Positions 46,790-57,038 of a stretch of DNA of 64,000 nucleotides are shown here, in pieces; position 1 is the stretch's first letter; the number at the start of each line of letters is the position of its first letter. Under the pieces are notes generated by a model that was given only the letters and a program-made list of their open reading frames with translations, was not told the origin of the DNA and did not search any database. Source of the stretch: Erythrobacter aurantius (lineage in GTDB: Bacteria > Pseudomonadota > Alphaproteobacteria > Sphingomonadales > Sphingomonadaceae); the NCBI RefSeq assembly GCF_023823125.1, contig NZ_CP090949.1:2628001-2692000 (forward strand), in the 5' to 3' direction. The translations under genes were made by a program, and so were the position numbers.

Positions 46790-47511
46790 CAGTCGTCGGT
46801 TCCGCTTTTCTGGGTCAGATCCAGCGAGTGCTGGACCGGCTCGGCACTGGCTGGCTGCGCGGCCTTGATACTGGCGATTTCCGCACGGAGCAGCGAAAGT
46901 TCCGCTTCCAGCTTCTCGATGCAGTCAACCTTGTTGCCCTCGGCATCCTCGCACGGCGTGCCATAGGGGATGAAATCCTTGATCCACTCTTCCGCCGGAA
47001 CCAGCGTCGAACGCGCCTTCAGCCCCACCATGGTCGCGCCTGCGGGGACATCCTCTGTCACCACCGCATTGGCGCCCACGCGCGCACGTTCTCCCACGGT
47101 GATCGGGCCAATGATCTGTGCGCCCGAACCGATAATCACATTGTCTGCCAATGTCGGGTGGCGTTTCCCGCCGATCCCGTTTGTGGGGTTCGTCCCGCCG
47201 AGCGTCACGCATTGGTAGATCGTAACATTATCGCCAATCTCGGCAGTCTCGCCGATGACGGTGAAGCCGTGATCGATGAAGAAATTCCGCCCGATCTTCG
47301 CACCCGGATGGATATCGATGGCGGTCAGCAGGCGGCTGATATGGTTGATAAGCCGGGCGAGGAAGAACAGCTTCGCGTCGAACAGCCAATGCGCCATTCG
47401 GTGAAACCCAAGCGCCCAGACCCCCGGGTAAAGCAGGATTTCCCAACGTGATCGCGGCGCGGGATCGCGCGCCATGACAGAGTCCAGATAGCTGGTGAGC
47501 CGATCGAACAT
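46789..47511 (-). CDS. cysE: Serine O-acetyltransferase (EpsC-like)
   Basis: Makes O-acetylserine for cysteine synthesis. 240 residues, with the short N-terminal domain of EpsC-type enzymes. Left-handed beta-helix motifs are clear: DIHPGAKIGRNFFIDHGFTV near 83, VTLGGTNPTNGIGGKRHPTL near 117 (active-site loop with the catalytic His) and VGERARVGANAVVTEDVPAG. The C-terminal tail is acidic with a helical segment and may mediate inhibition or synthase binding. It is followed by DUF2794 with a 1-base overlap. Confidence 0.94.
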   Translation of the reverse strand: MFDRLTSYLDSVMARDPAPRSRWEILLYPGVWALGFHRMAHWLFDAKLFFLARLINHISRLLTAIDIHPGAKIGRNFFIDHGFTVIGETAEIGDNVTIYQCVTLGGTNPTNGIGGKRHPTLADNVIIGSGAQIIGPITVGERARVGANAVVTEDVPAGATMVGLKARSTLVPAEEWIKDFIPYGTPCEDAEGNKVDCIEKLEAELSLLRAEIASIKAAQPASAEPVQHSLDLTQKSGTDD

Positions 47512-47568
47512 TACTGGTTTCTCCCACCAAATGTGCGGAAATGCAAATGCAGCTCCGCTTGCGACGCT

Positions 47569-48210
47569 TCAAAGCAGTTTTTGTTGTTCGGGCCCATGCA
47601 AGGCTTCCAGCGCGGCCCTCCAGACAGACATGGTGGCAGGAGACTGGCGTTCAAGGCTGATGCGATCAATCGCCGCCACCAACGCCTCTATCGCCGCAAA
47701 ACTGCGTCCGGTGCGCGGGACAAGATAATCCGCTGCGCCATCTGCGAGAGTGAGCGCGCGCGCTTCGGCATGGGCATGGATCAGTTCCGCAGCCATCGCA
47801 TCGTCAGGTTCGCCAAGCGCGAGCTGCAATGACCCTCCAAGCCGTGACCTGAGATCAGGCAAGGCGATGTTCCACGGGGTGCTGTCCGCGATCAGCAGCA
47901 GCGGCTGCCCGGCCTGCGTCCCGCCTTGCTGCACCGCATTCCAGCGATGGAACACCTCGTCTTCGGGAAGCGCATCCGCGCCGTCCACCACCAATATCCC
48001 ACGCCCGGCGGCCCAACGCCCGAGCAAGGACTTCCCTGAACGCTCAGGCCCCGTCAGCACCGCCGTATGGAACGGCCAGCGATCAGGTGTCTGCAAAGCC
48101 TCGATCACCGCCGAATTGGCATTGCCCACCACGATGCGCGCTGGCGTTTGCGATCCGCCGGGCGAAAGCGGCAGCGCGATCTGGGATGCGGGTTCCGGCT
48201 TGCGCGGCAT
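47569..48210 (-). CDS. hdaA: DnaA-like regulator HdaA
   Basis: AAA+ protein of 213 residues related to DnaA domain III and lacking the DNA-binding domain IV. The established role of HdaA/Hda is to stimulate ATP hydrolysis by DnaA together with the sliding clamp. An N-terminal clamp-binding-like QIALPLS is near residue 10. Walker A is LTGPERSGKSLLG near 52, Walker B is ILVVDGADALPED near 72, and sensor-2-like helices end the protein (RSFAAIEALVAAIDRISLER). It is divergent in role but co-directional with the upstream 48222 gene, as often seen near purM in alphaproteobacteria. Confidence 0.9.
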   Translation of the reverse strand: MPRKPEPASQIALPLSPGGSQTPARIVVGNANSAVIEALQTPDRWPFHTAVLTGPERSGKSLLGRWAAGRGILVVDGADALPEDEVFHRWNAVQQGGTQAGQPLLLIADSTPWNIALPDLRSRLGGSLQLALGEPDDAMAAELIHAHAEARALTLADGAADYLVPRTGRSFAAIEALVAAIDRISLERQSPATMSVWRAALEALHGPEQQKLL

Positions 48211-48221
48211 CGCGACACCGA

Positions 48222-49523
48222 TCAGCGGCTGATGGCGAGCGCGTTGGCACCCTCGCGCACGGCAAAGCCCCTTTCGCGCAGGGCCGCGGCCAGCGCGGGC
48301 AGTTCGCCGCCATAGCTGACGCTCATGACGGAGGTTCCACCCATCGCCGTGCTGGTTACGGCCACTCCGCGCACTCCCGGCACCTGCCGCATCGCCGCAA
48401 GCGTTGCGTCGAACGTAGCCGGATCCGGGGTTGCAAACTGCACCGCAAAGGCGCGCACAACAGCAGGAGCCTGCGTCGGCTGAGCCACGGGTATTGCAGC
48501 ACCGGGCACAACAGCGGCAGCAGCGGCGGCCGCCGCCGCACTCTCACGCGCCTGAATTGCCCGGCCGATTTCAATCAAGCGGGTAATCGCCGGATCGACA
48601 TCACCCGAACCGCCGAGACGCAGCGTAGGATCGGGCTGAAGCTTACCTGCGACAAGAGCCTGTTCGTATACCTCGTCCATCCGCGTCACTGCCCGCGTCA
48701 ACATGTCAGGCAATTGGTCGGCACTTGCCGCCTCCAACTGGAAGCTTTCCAGCAGCCGGTTATCAGGGCCGTAACGGGCAACGAAAGTTCCCGTCACCGG
48801 CCCGCCGGGAAACTGGTGATCGAGCCGCGCGATCGCGACAAGCGCATCCGCCGCACCGAACTGGTCCAGCGTGGTGCGCCACCAGGCGCGGCTGCGCCGA
48901 CCGGACTGGCCGAAATTGAGCAGCAGCGAGTCGCCACCCGCTCCGCTCGGGCGGACATAATCGATGCGGCTGGTGCCCGGATTGAATTCCGCCCATGCGC
49001 GTTGCCAAGGATTGCGGACTTCGAAACTGGTGTAGGCGCCGCCGCTGACCGTCACCGGGATAAGCAACATGGGCGCAGACGCCCTGGCCTGCGATGCTCC
49101 GCCAAGGAACCTTCCGGCGCGCTGCCGGTCAAACGTCACCCCAAGTGTCGCAACATAGCGTTTGGGAGCGATCCGCTCGCGCTGGATGACGATTGCCGAC
49201 ACCATGCCCGACAACTGGCTGTCCGACACGGACGGGCCACCCACCTGCTGCCACGCCTTGCGCTGCGCTTCGCGCCATGCCTGATCACGCGCTTCGGCTG
49301 CGGTGTCCGCTCTTACATCCACTTCGATCCCTCGAACGTCGATATCGGCGCTCGACGCTGTGGGCGCGATTCCGCGCTCGCCGGAAACCTGCGCCAGAAC
49401 CAGCGCATAGCCACCGCCAAGCAAGGTGAGCGCAATCAACGCGCCCAGCGCCCAGCGCAGGCCGGGCACCAGAGACGGAAATTCTCGTTTTGCTGTGGCT
49501 GAAAGGTTCAAAATCGCGCTCAC
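48222..49523 (-). CDS. Membrane-anchored DUF2066-like protein
   Basis: About 433 residues. I use the GTG at 49523, which leaves room for the purM promoter; the open frame runs on to 49610. One N-terminal membrane helix ([20 protein letters not shown]) is followed by a periplasmic part with [20 protein letters not shown], the repeat-like helix of DUF2066 proteins. Then come long beta-rich stretches, an Ala-rich linker and a C-terminal HMA-like fold ([20 protein letters not shown]). No metal CxxC is present. The role is unknown. It is divergent from purM and upstream of hdaA. Confidence 0.75.
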   Translation of the reverse strand: MSAILNLSATAKREFPSLVPGLRWALGALIALTLLGGGYALVLAQVSGERGIAPTASSADIDVRGIEVDVRADTAAEARDQAWREAQRKAWQQVGGPSVSDSQLSGMVSAIVIQRERIAPKRYVATLGVTFDRQRAGRFLGGASQARASAPMLLIPVTVSGGAYTSFEVRNPWQRAWAEFNPGTSRIDYVRPSGAGGDSLLLNFGQSGRRSRAWWRTTLDQFGAADALVAIARLDHQFPGGPVTGTFVARYGPDNRLLESFQLEAASADQLPDMLTRAVTRMDEVYEQALVAGKLQPDPTLRLGGSGDVDPAITRLIEIGRAIQARESAAAAAAAAAVVPGAAIPVAQPTQAPAVVRAFAVQFATPDPATFDATLAAMRQVPGVRGVAVTSTAMGGTSVMSVSYGGELPALAAALRERGFAVREGANALAISR

Positions 49524-49593
49524 CGGGGAAATATCGGTTCCCTTTGCCCAAAGCGAAGTGGAATTCCAAGAGCGAATGGCTAAAGCACATGGC

Positions 49594-50691
49594 ATGAGCT
49601 CAAAGAACACCTCCTACACCTACGCCGACGCCGGCGTGTCGATTGACGCGGGAAATGCGCTGGTAAAGGCCATCGCCCCTCTGGCGAAAGCAACCGCGCG
49701 CCCCGGAGCCACCAGCGAACTGGGCGGGTTCGGCGGTTTCTTCGACCCCAAGGCGGCAGGCTATAAAGACCCGCTGCTGGTGGCTGCCAATGATGGCGTC
49801 GGGACCAAGCTGAAACTGGCGATTGACCACGACCGGCACGATACGGTCGGCATCGATCTGGTTGCCATGTGCGTCAACGATCTGATCGTGCAAGGTGCCG
49901 AGCCGCTGTTCTTCCTCGATTACTTCGCCACCGGCAAACTCGAAAACGGTGTCGCGGAGCGGGTTGTCGCCGGGATCGCAGATGGCTGCAAGCAGGCCGG
50001 ATGCGCGCTGATCGGCGGCGAAACCGCGGAAATGCCGGGGATGTACGCTGCAGGCGATTATGATCTTGCCGGGTTCTGCGTCGGCGCGGTTGAGCGCGGC
50101 GAACAGTTGACCGGGGACAAGGTTGCACCGGGCGACGTTCTGCTGGGGCTTGCATCGTCGGGTGTGCATTCGAACGGCTATTCGCTGGTCCGCCGTCTGG
50201 CGCAGGACAAGGGCTGGAAGCTCGACCGCCCTGCCCTGTTCGATCAGGAGCGCTTGCTGATCGACACCTTGATCGAGCCGACCCGCATTTACGTCGCCAG
50301 CCTGCTGCCGCTCGTGCGGGAGGGACTGATTGATGCGCTCGCGCACATCACCGGCGGCGGCCTGCTGGAGAACATCCCGCGTATCCTGCCCGAGGGCGCC
50401 CATGCACGGGTCGATGCCGATATGTGGCGCCAACCGCGCCTGATGGCGTTTCTGCAAGCCCAAGGCGCGATTGAGCCGGGTGAAATGGCCCGCACCTTCA
50501 ATTGCGGGGTCGGCATGGTGCTGGCGGTAAAGCCCGACAATGTGGACGAAGTATGCCGCCGCCTGATCGAGGCGGGCGAGGACGTGTTCGGCGTCGGCGA
50601 AATCGTGGCGGGCGACAAGGGCTGCACCGTGCGCGGTTCCATGGGAACATGGTCTGCCACCGCCGATTGGGAAGCGACCCATCTTGGCTGA
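49594..50691 (+). CDS. purM: Phosphoribosylformylglycinamidine cyclo-ligase (AIR synthetase)
   Basis: Step five of purine synthesis, FGAM plus ATP to AIR. 365 residues from the ATG at 49594 ([20 protein letters not shown]); an ATG 18 bases earlier is possible. Motifs: [44 protein letters not shown] near 85, [17 protein letters not shown] near 132 and [19 protein letters not shown] near 180. It overlaps the next gene, purN, by 8 bases. Confidence 0.97.
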   Translation: MSSKNTSYTYADAGVSIDAGNALVKAIAPLAKATARPGATSELGGFGGFFDPKAAGYKDPLLVAANDGVGTKLKLAIDHDRHDTVGIDLVAMCVNDLIVQGAEPLFFLDYFATGKLENGVAERVVAGIADGCKQAGCALIGGETAEMPGMYAAGDYDLAGFCVGAVERGEQLTGDKVAPGDVLLGLASSGVHSNGYSLVRRLAQDKGWKLDRPALFDQERLLIDTLIEPTRIYVASLLPLVREGLIDALAHITGGGLLENIPRILPEGAHARVDADMWRQPRLMAFLQAQGAIEPGEMARTFNCGVGMVLAVKPDNVDEVCRRLIEAGEDVFGVGEIVAGDKGCTVRGSMGTWSATADWEATHLG

Positions 50692-51661
50692 GAATTCCCG
50701 GCATAAGGCGAAGATTGCTGTCTTCATCTCGGGTGCCGGAACCAACATGGCGGCGCTGCTGTTTGCCAGCCGCCTGCCCGATGCCGCCTTCGAGATCGTC
50801 CTTGTGGCAAGCAACGTGCGCGATGCGGGCGGACTGGCGCTCGCCCGGCTCGAAGGCATCGAGACCTTCGCTCACCCGCACAAGGGCATGACGCGTGAAG
50901 ATCACGATGCAGTGATGGAGAGCGCAGCGCAGCAAGCAGGCGCGGAATTCATCGTGCTGGCGGGGTACATGCGCATCCTTTCCGATGCCTTCGTCAATCG
51001 CTGGCAAGGCCGGATGCTCAACATCCATCCCTCGCTGCTGCCCAAGTACAAAGGGCTGGACACATTCGCCCGTGCAATCGCGGCGGGCGATAGCCATGCG
51101 GGTTCAAGTGTCCATATCGTCACGCCCGAACTCGATGCGGGCGAGGTTCTGGCCCAGTCGGTTGTCGCCATCGCGCCCGATGACACGCCCGAAACGCTGG
51201 GAGAGCGCGTCAAGCTGGCCGAGCACCAGCTCTATCCGCGAGCGGTCAACGAATATGTCTCGCGCGGGTTCGATCCGGCGTTTCTGCTGGGGCGGATACG
51301 CAAACTGGCGCTGGGCTTGCCCGAAACCCACGAACGGGAAAGTCACGGCTCGCCCGGATTTCGCGTCGGGAGCGAGAAATCGGGCAAGTTCTTCGCCCAT
51401 TTTTCGGATCAGCATCACGGAACGCCGCATATCGCAGTGCTGGTCAAGACGTCTAGCATGGACGAGCTGCTCAGCCTCGTGGAAACCCAGCCCGAGGTCT
51501 ATTTCAAACCGGCCTATTACGGCGCGAGCGGGTGGATCGGGTTGATCCTCAACCGGCCCGGCGTTGATTGGGATCATGTGGGCGAATGGCTGGAGCGAAG
51601 CTGGCGCGCGGTTGCGCCCAAGCGGCTTACCCGGATGATGGATATAGAAGACGAATTTTGA
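50684..51661 (+). CDS. purN: PurN (GAR transformylase) fused to a C-terminal MmcQ/YjbR domain
   Basis: 325 residues from a TTG at 50684 with GGGAAG upstream, overlapping purM. Residues 1 to about 200 are phosphoribosylglycinamide formyltransferase: [17 protein letters not shown], the catalytic Asn/His in [19 protein letters not shown] near 112, and [20 protein letters not shown]. This is the usual PurN length. A further ~115 residues follow without a stop: [40 protein letters not shown] and [20 protein letters not shown]. They have the form of a stand-alone MmcQ/YjbR (DUF419, double-wing) protein. The second domain's function in the fusion is unknown. Confidence 0.92.
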   Translation: MAENSRHKAKIAVFISGAGTNMAALLFASRLPDAAFEIVLVASNVRDAGGLALARLEGIETFAHPHKGMTREDHDAVMESAAQQAGAEFIVLAGYMRILSDAFVNRWQGRMLNIHPSLLPKYKGLDTFARAIAAGDSHAGSSVHIVTPELDAGEVLAQSVVAIAPDDTPETLGERVKLAEHQLYPRAVNEYVSRGFDPAFLLGRIRKLALGLPETHERESHGSPGFRVGSEKSGKFFAHFSDQHHGTPHIAVLVKTSSMDELLSLVETQPEVYFKPAYYGASGWIGLILNRPGVDWDHVGEWLERSWRAVAPKRLTRMMDIEDEF

Positions 51662-51666
51662 AGACG

Positions 51667-51954
51667 ATGCTCCTCACTCTGGCAATCGGCCTGTTGCTGA
51701 CGCTGAGCCTCGGCGCCTTCTCGGCGTGGCAGGCCTCGTCAGCCCCGATTGATTGCGTTGACAGCGACGGCCACGGACCCGATCCGGGCACGCTCGAGTG
51801 CGAAAGCTCGATCCGCTCGCAAATCGAAAACCGTCCGCAAATCATTCGGAGCGCCTTTCTCGCTCCGGTACCGTGGTCCGTCGCCATCATGGCCTATTTC
51901 CTGTTCGTTCAGGGCTTGAGCGCTTTTCTCAGGTCGCGCAGGATCGAATTCTGA
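51667..51954 (+). CDS. Small two-helix membrane protein
   Basis: 95 residues from the ATG at 51667; a TTG at 51658 overlapping the purN stop is an alternative. An N-terminal hydrophobic stretch MLLTLAIGLLLTLSLGAFSA and a second one, WSVAIMAYFLFVQGLSAFL, near the end flank a short exposed part with two Cys (DCVDSDGHG and LECESSI) that may form a disulfide. No family is recognised. Its stop overlaps the start of the sulfotransferase gene (TGATG). Confidence 0.7.
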   Translation: MLLTLAIGLLLTLSLGAFSAWQASSAPIDCVDSDGHGPDPGTLECESSIRSQIENRPQIIRSAFLAPVPWSVAIMAYFLFVQGLSAFLRSRRIEF

Positions 51955-53159
51955 TGCCGCCGACCCGCGATCACCTTCTGGCGCGCAGCAAGCTGGCAGA
52001 GCGGGCCAATGCATTCCTTGGCATGGCATGGGAAAAAGGGTGGCTTCCCACGCCCGATCTCGACCCGCAGGCGCTCTGGGCGCAGGCGATCAAGGCACAT
52101 GGAGCAGACGCCGAACATTACGGACGATCGCCAGATGATGTTGCCGATTTTCGCGAGCGGCTTGAACGGTTGTGCGCGGCGGTGGAGGCTGATGCCGATC
52201 TCAACCCGCTGGGCCGGGCCATGGCTTGGGGGCAATTGTCACGGGTTGTGAAGCACCGCCTGGCGTTCGGCGCGCTTTGGCGGGAGCGGCCCGGACTGCT
52301 CGAAACTCCCCTCGCCCCGCCAATCATCGTCATCGGCCATATGCGCAGCGGCACGACCCGTATTCATAAACTGCTCGCTGCCGATCCCGCGCATTCGCAC
52401 ACACGCTATTGCGATGCCTATCACCCGGTCCCTTCACGGCTTGGCATGAACCGGGTGAAGAGCGCGCTGGAAATCGCCATGCTGGGCGCGCTCAATCCGT
52501 GGATGCAATCGATCCACCCGATGGCCCCGGCGGAGGTCGAGGAGGAGCTGGCATGGATCTCTGCCGCGCTCCACCACTCGATCTACGAATCGCAGTGGCA
52601 TATCCCGTCCTATTCGGCGTGGAGCGAGGAGCGCGATCCTGCCCCGATCTATCGCGAGATGGCCCGCATCCTGCAGACCGATGCTGCGCATCGACGCAAT
52701 GCCGATCGCCCGCGCGTGATGAAAGTGCCCGCCTTTGCCGAAGATCTGCCCACGCTGATGGCGCAATTCCCTGAGGCGAGGCTGGTGATCGCAGGCCGCG
52801 ACAGGGTCGAGGTGCACCGCAGCGCAGTTTCGCTTTGTGCCAACCAGATGGCGATCCAGTCCGACACCTGTGACCTTGGCCAGATCGAAGAACTGTGGTG
52901 GCACAAGATCGCCTTGCGCGAAGGCCGGATGGCGGCGGCTTTGGCTCAGTGGAAAGGCCCGATTGCCCGCATGGACTTCACCGCGTTGGGAGAGGACTGG
53001 GAGCGTGAGATCACGCGCTGCTATGCGGAGCTCGGTCTCGACCTCAAGGATGAAGCGCTCACCGCGATGCGCGCCCAGATGGCAGGCAGCGAAACGGGCA
53101 AGCACACCGGCCATTCGGAGCAATTGCGCCGGTTCGCGTACAGCGAGTCTTCTGGTTAG
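51954..53159 (+). CDS. Sulfotransferase-family protein
   Basis: Uses PAPS as sulfate donor by family; the acceptor is unknown. 401 residues from the ATG at 51954, coupled by TGATG to the previous gene. The PAPS 5'-phosphosulfate loop is IIVIGHMRSGTTRIHKLLAA near 124. The 3'-phosphate Arg/Ser is seen in RLVIAGRDRVEVHRSAVSL near 283, with WQ/YR-type contacts around WHIPSYSAW. The N-terminal ~100 residues are helical. Proteins of this type are common in Erythrobacter-like genomes. Its 3' end overlaps a convergent gene by 4 bases. Confidence 0.88.
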   Translation: MPPTRDHLLARSKLAERANAFLGMAWEKGWLPTPDLDPQALWAQAIKAHGADAEHYGRSPDDVADFRERLERLCAAVEADADLNPLGRAMAWGQLSRVVKHRLAFGALWRERPGLLETPLAPPIIVIGHMRSGTTRIHKLLAADPAHSHTRYCDAYHPVPSRLGMNRVKSALEIAMLGALNPWMQSIHPMAPAEVEEELAWISAALHHSIYESQWHIPSYSAWSEERDPAPIYREMARILQTDAAHRRNADRPRVMKVPAFAEDLPTLMAQFPEARLVIAGRDRVEVHRSAVSLCANQMAIQSDTCDLGQIEELWWHKIALREGRMAAALAQWKGPIARMDFTALGEDWEREITRCYAELGLDLKDEALTAMRAQMAGSETGKHTGHSEQLRRFAYSESSG

Positions 53160-53584
53160 CTCTTTTCGCAAACACCGCTATGAATGCGGAATTGGCCGAC
53201 ACCCGTCACAGTGCGAAACTGGCCGTCGATCATACGCTGGCTGACAACGCTAGTGTGTGCGTGGGCATAGCTTCCGTTCCAGGCCATCTGCATCGTCGCG
53301 CTCGCGGACCAGCACCGGAGCGAGTATTGCTCAGCTTTACAATTGTAGGTCACAAATGTGCGCGGCAGGTCCGTACCCTCCGTCAGTCCGCGCATGCGCG
53401 CGGATTGGCGGTCAGCAGCCAGAATGAGCTCAAAACGCTGAAGCGGGTGGCTTTCTGACGTGCTCCCTCCTTCTTCAAGTGTGACGCGCTCTCTCGTAAT
53501 ATCGCTGCAAATATAGCGCTGCTCGCTGTTTTGCGCGGCCAGCGGGACGGCAGAGGCAGCAATGATCAGGGCCAGTTTCTTCAT
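53156..53584 (-). CDS. Unknown secreted protein
   Basis: 142 residues with a short signal peptide, MKKLALIIAASAVPLAAQNS. The mature part has four Cys (YICSDITRE, TYNCKAEQ, LRCWSAS, SGVCEKS) that could form two disulfides, and the beta-rich pattern FELILAADRQSARMRG and TMQMAWNGSYAHAHTSVV. No family is recognised. It is a single gene between the convergent sulfotransferase gene and the ndk terminator. Confidence 0.75.
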   Translation of the reverse strand: MKKLALIIAASAVPLAAQNSEQRYICSDITRERVTLEEGGSTSESHPLQRFELILAADRQSARMRGLTEGTDLPRTFVTYNCKAEQYSLRCWSASATMQMAWNGSYAHAHTSVVSQRMIDGQFRTVTGVGQFRIHSGVCEKS

Positions 53585-53638
53585 GGATTTGTCCTCAACT
53601 CCTGCACAGCGACCGTAGGCTAAAAGCGACAGAAATGA

Positions 53639-53666
53639 AAAGGGCCGCCCTAACGGACGGCCCTTT
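53639..53666. terminator. Terminator downstream of ndk
   Basis: AAAGGGCCG (53639-53647) and CGGCCCTTT (53658-53666) form a hairpin with an 11-base inner part. Read leftward the right arm ends in CCCTTTTCATTTC, as expected for the end of the ndk transcript. Confidence 0.8.
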
Positions 53667-53689
53667 GAAACCTTCGTTGCTCGAGGAGC

Positions 53690-54112
53690 CTATCCGACGA
53701 TTTCGTCGTCCGAGAAGAAGAACGCGATTTCGATCGCGGCGTTTTCTTCGCTGTCCGAACCGTGGACGGTGTTTTCGCCGATCGACAGTGCGAGTTCCTT
53801 GCGGATCGTGCCGGGGGCGGCGTCAGCCGGGTTGGTGGCGCCCATCACTTCGCGGTTGCGGGCGACGGCGTCTTCGCCTTCAAGCACCTGAACAACCACC
53901 GGCTCGCTCATCATGAATTCGACGAGTTCACCGAAGAAGGGGCGTTCCTTGTGGACGGCGTAGAAGCCTTCGGCCTGTTCCTGGGTCATGCGGATGCGCT
54001 TCGAAGCAACGACGCGCAGGCCGGCGTCTTCCAGCATCTTGGTGACGGCGCCGGTCAGGTTACGCTTGGTCGCGTCGGGCTTGATGATCGAAAAGGTGCG
54101 GGTGACCGCCAT
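53690..54112 (-). CDS. ndk: Nucleoside diphosphate kinase
   Basis: Balances nucleoside triphosphate pools by phosphate transfer through a His. 140 residues, normal length. It begins [20 protein letters not shown]. The active His is usually in an NxxHGSDS motif, here [12 protein letters not shown] near 117. [10 protein letters not shown] at the end is typical. It forms a single-gene unit with a clear terminator. Confidence 0.97.
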   Translation of the reverse strand: MAVTRTFSIIKPDATKRNLTGAVTKMLEDAGLRVVASKRIRMTQEQAEGFYAVHKERPFFGELVEFMMSEPVVVQVLEGEDAVARNREVMGATNPADAAPGTIRKELALSIGENTVHGSDSEENAAIEIAFFFSDDEIVG

Positions 54113-54224
54113 GGTTCGTATTCCTTGTAAGAGAGGTGCGCGCGAAATCGCGAGCCGGGGTGAATTCCGGCGCGCCCTTAGCCTTGGTGAAGGATCAGTT
54201 CAAGCTTCGCTTGCGCAAGGGCGC

Positions 54225-54737
54225 TCAGCGCCGCTCTTCGCCGATGGTCAATTGCCCCATCGTCAGACCGTCGTCTCCGGTGGGATAGGCGGTAATCGAA
54301 AAGGTCGTGCCGGTCGCCTCGTTTTCACCGCCCAGCATCTTTCCGCCGTTCATCGTCGTTTCGATCTGGATCGCAATCCCGGCGGATTCCGCCTGCTGGC
54401 GATAAAAGGCAGCGATATCTTCCGGGCCCTTGTCAGTCGTGAAAGTCACCATGGCGCCCCGTCCATCGGCCTGATCGACGACGGTGTTGCTGACCACGGT
54501 TGCGCCCGGCATCAACGCGAAACCGGCGGGCAGATCGACCGGCACATCGCTGCCGGAGCGCATCGACACTTCGCCATCGGGGGTATCGAGAGTGACATTC
54601 GTTTCACCCGTCTCGTAATCGACGGAGTATTCGCCCTCCTCGCCGTCTTCGGTAGTGAAGTCGCCGGATGCTTCCGAACCGCAGGCGGCCAGACCAAGCG
54701 TTGCGGCCGCAATCAAGGTTACACCGGAAAATCTCAT
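54225..54737 (-). CDS. Unknown lipoprotein
   Basis: 170 residues from the ATG at 54737, which has GGAGGGAG upstream; the longer frame is not used. MRFSGVTLIAAATLGLAACG is a lipoprotein signal with a LAAC lipobox. An acidic linker (TTEDGEEGEYSVDYETGETN) leads to a domain with DLPAGFALMPGATVVSNTVV and IAAFYRQQAESAGIAIQIET. The latter recalls small domains that place a peptide-length helix after a beta sheet, but I cannot assign a family. It lies downstream of holC. Confidence 0.78.
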   Translation of the reverse strand: MRFSGVTLIAAATLGLAACGSEASGDFTTEDGEEGEYSVDYETGETNVTLDTPDGEVSMRSGSDVPVDLPAGFALMPGATVVSNTVVDQADGRGAMVTFTTDKGPEDIAAFYRQQAESAGIAIQIETTMNGGKMLGGENEATGTTFSITAYPTGDDGLTMGQLTIGEERR

Positions 54738-54796
54738 CGTTTCATCTCCCTCCGAACGCGAAGAACATCGCGCATCCCCACATTTGGCGCAAGCGA

Positions 54797-55231
54797 TCAG
54801 CGTTTCTTGACCCACCTGCCGTCGACTTGCTCGAAATAGGAACGTTCAAGTCCAGTTACGCTGTCCAGTTCGCTCCACGTCCGCCGCGCAGCCTGTTTGG
54901 TGTCCTCATCGAACAGCAGGAAGGCGCGCTCAAATCCAGCGGGGTCGCGGTATGCGCCATCGGCAAACACCACATGGCTTGCCCCATTGGCACGATCCAG
55001 TGTGTCTGCGAGCAGGATCGGCTGAAGCTCGGCGCCGGGATCGCTGGCCTCGCCATTGGCAAGGAAGTGTTCGGGGCCGGACTTCCACAATCCGCGCGAA
55101 ATGGCCTCGCGTTGCTCCAGGTCACCGCTGACCACCAGCAGTCTTTCGCCGCCATCCATCACCCGTTGGGCGATGAGGGCGACAACCTTTTCGACCGGAT
55201 CGCGCGAAAGTTGCCAGAAATCGATCTTCAT
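54797..55231 (-). CDS. holC: DNA polymerase III chi subunit
   Basis: Clamp-loader accessory subunit that binds SSB. 144 residues. It begins MKIDFWQLSRDPVEKVVALI. VVSGDLEQREAISRGLWKSG and the PILLADTLDRANGASHVVFA stretch match the family. The C-terminal FEQVDGRWVKKR is typical of alphaproteobacterial HolC. It sits downstream of pepA, a frequent pairing. Confidence 0.9.
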   Translation of the reverse strand: MKIDFWQLSRDPVEKVVALIAQRVMDGGERLLVVSGDLEQREAISRGLWKSGPEHFLANGEASDPGAELQPILLADTLDRANGASHVVFADGAYRDPAGFERAFLLFDEDTKQAARRTWSELDSVTGLERSYFEQVDGRWVKKR

Positions 55232-55253
55232 GTGCCCTTTCGCCCCGCCAGTC

Positions 55254-55409
55254 TCAGTTGGCTGCAGTCCTCTTGCTGCGTTTGCACCGTTCCGAACAAT
55301 AGCGCACGTTGTCCCAATCGCGCTCCCATTTCTTGCGCCAGGTGAACGGCAGCCCGCAAGTCTCGCAGATTTTCGATGGCAGGTCCGATTTCTTGCGCAT
55401 TTTCGGCAT
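55254..55409 (-). CDS. DUF2256 zinc-binding mini-protein
   Basis: A 51-residue gene between pepA and holC. The minus strand reads [38 protein letters not shown], then [13 protein letters not shown] and TGA. Four Cys as CxxC and CxxxC, with the Trp-rich centre, fit DUF2256 proteins, very small and of unknown role. It starts 11 bases after the pepA stop and ends 22 bases before the holC start, so all three are probably one transcript. Confidence 0.85.
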   Translation of the reverse strand: MPKMRKKSDLPSKICETCGLPFTWRKKWERDWDNVRYCSERCKRSKRTAAN

Positions 55410-55420
55410 GCGCCGGACCC

Positions 55421-56881
55421 CTACCCTTCGACGTTGTCAGCCACGAACTGGTCGATCAGCCGCGCGCCGTATCCGGTTGCACCCTTGTCGTGGGTGTGAC
55501 CGGGCTTGTCGGCCCATACCATGCCCGCGATGTCGCAATGCGCCCAAGGGGTGCCCTTCTTGATGAAGCGGTGCAGGAATTGCGCCGCCGTGATCGAACC
55601 GGCCCAGCGCCCGCCGATGTTCTTCATGTCGGCGATCGGGCTGTCGATCAGCTTGTCATAGGCAGAGCCGATCGGCATCCGCCACAGCTTGTCCCCGGTT
55701 GCAGTACCCGCTCCCAGCAGCTGGTTGGCGAGGTTATCGTCATTGGCGAACAGCCCGCCGTGCTCATTGCCGAGCGCGATGATCATCGCCCCGGTCAACG
55801 TCGCGAAATCGACGATGCGGGCAGGATCATACTGCTCTTGCGCCCAATGCAGAGCGTCGCACAGCACCAGCCGCCCTTCGGCATCGGTGTTGAGCACTTC
55901 GACCGTCTGGCCGCTCATGGTGGTGACGACATCGCCGGGGCGCTGCGCATTGCCATCGGGCATGTTTTCGACCAGCCCCATCACGCCGATGACATTTGCC
56001 TTTGCCTTGCGCCGAACCATCGCCAGCATACCACCGGCAACGGCCCCTGCACCGCCCATGTCCCACTTCATGTCTTCCATGCCCGGTGCCGGCTTGATCG
56101 AGATACCGCCGGTGTCGAAGGTCACGCCCTTGCCGACAAACACGGTCGGCTTTTCGTCCTTTTCGCCGCCGTTCCAGCGGATCGCGAGCAGGCGCGATTC
56201 CCGGCGCGAACCCTGACCCACGCCCAGCAGCGCACCCATGCCGAGCTTTTCCATCTCGGCTTCGTCCAGCACGGTGATTTCCGCGCCCGTGTCCTTGAAC
56301 GCGTCCTGGCAAGCCTCGACGAAGGTTTCGGGGTAAAGGATGTTTGCGGGCAGCGTGACGAGGAACTTTGTGAACTCGACACCCTCGGCAATGGCTGCCG
56401 CGCGGTCCCACGCCGCCTCGGTTCCAGCCGGAGCGTTCAGCACATGGACTTTTGCCAGTGAAACTTTCTTGTCCTCTGCAAGCTTGGTCCGATACTTGTC
56501 GAACGACCAGCTGCGCAGCCTGACGCCGAGAAGAACTGCCACCGCGTCATCGGCCGACAGGCCCGCGTGACCAAGATCAAGAACCATTTGCGCTTCGCCT
56601 GATCGCAGATACTTTCCAATCAAGGCCGCTCCAGCGCGCTCAAGGTGATTCTTGCGCTTGTCAGAACCGGCCTCACCTGCTCCGGCCACCGCCATGCGCT
56701 TCGTTTCGCCATCGGCTGTGACGAAGCCTTCGAACACCTGCCCGGCGCTGCCCTTGAACCGGGATGCCTCAGCGCCATCGACAAAGGCAGCGTCCAGATC
56801 GCTCATCCCTTCGCCCTGATTGACGACCCGCGCAACGAGGCGGACTTTGGCGGGAGACGTATCGGTGAAGAGGATTTTCAT
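55421..56881 (-). CDS. pepA: Leucyl aminopeptidase (M17)
   Basis: Dinuclear metal aminopeptidase of 486 residues that removes N-terminal residues from peptides in the cytoplasm. Metal and active-site residues are in [20 protein letters not shown] near 252, [14 protein letters not shown] near 274 and the family signature [14 protein letters not shown] near 332. The N-terminal domain is less conserved. It is the first gene of a pepA-DUF2256-holC run and divergent from lptD. Confidence 0.96.
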   Translation of the reverse strand: MKILFTDTSPAKVRLVARVVNQGEGMSDLDAAFVDGAEASRFKGSAGQVFEGFVTADGETKRMAVAGAGEAGSDKRKNHLERAGAALIGKYLRSGEAQMVLDLGHAGLSADDAVAVLLGVRLRSWSFDKYRTKLAEDKKVSLAKVHVLNAPAGTEAAWDRAAAIAEGVEFTKFLVTLPANILYPETFVEACQDAFKDTGAEITVLDEAEMEKLGMGALLGVGQGSRRESRLLAIRWNGGEKDEKPTVFVGKGVTFDTGGISIKPAPGMEDMKWDMGGAGAVAGGMLAMVRRKAKANVIGVMGLVENMPDGNAQRPGDVVTTMSGQTVEVLNTDAEGRLVLCDALHWAQEQYDPARIVDFATLTGAMIIALGNEHGGLFANDDNLANQLLGAGTATGDKLWRMPIGSAYDKLIDSPIADMKNIGGRWAGSITAAQFLHRFIKKGTPWAHCDIAGMVWADKPGHTHDKGATGYGARLIDQFVADNVEG

Positions 56882-57038
56882 GCTCGCTCCGGAATTGGTC
56901 GGCCCCGGTCGGGACCTGTGATAAAATCGGCTGGACCGGCGATATCACTCGCCTGATCCCGGCTGGGAAATTGCCCCAGGAATGGCGATTGCGATTAGGC
57001 GCGAGCAGTGCAATAGGCAAGCCATGACGGGAGTATCA

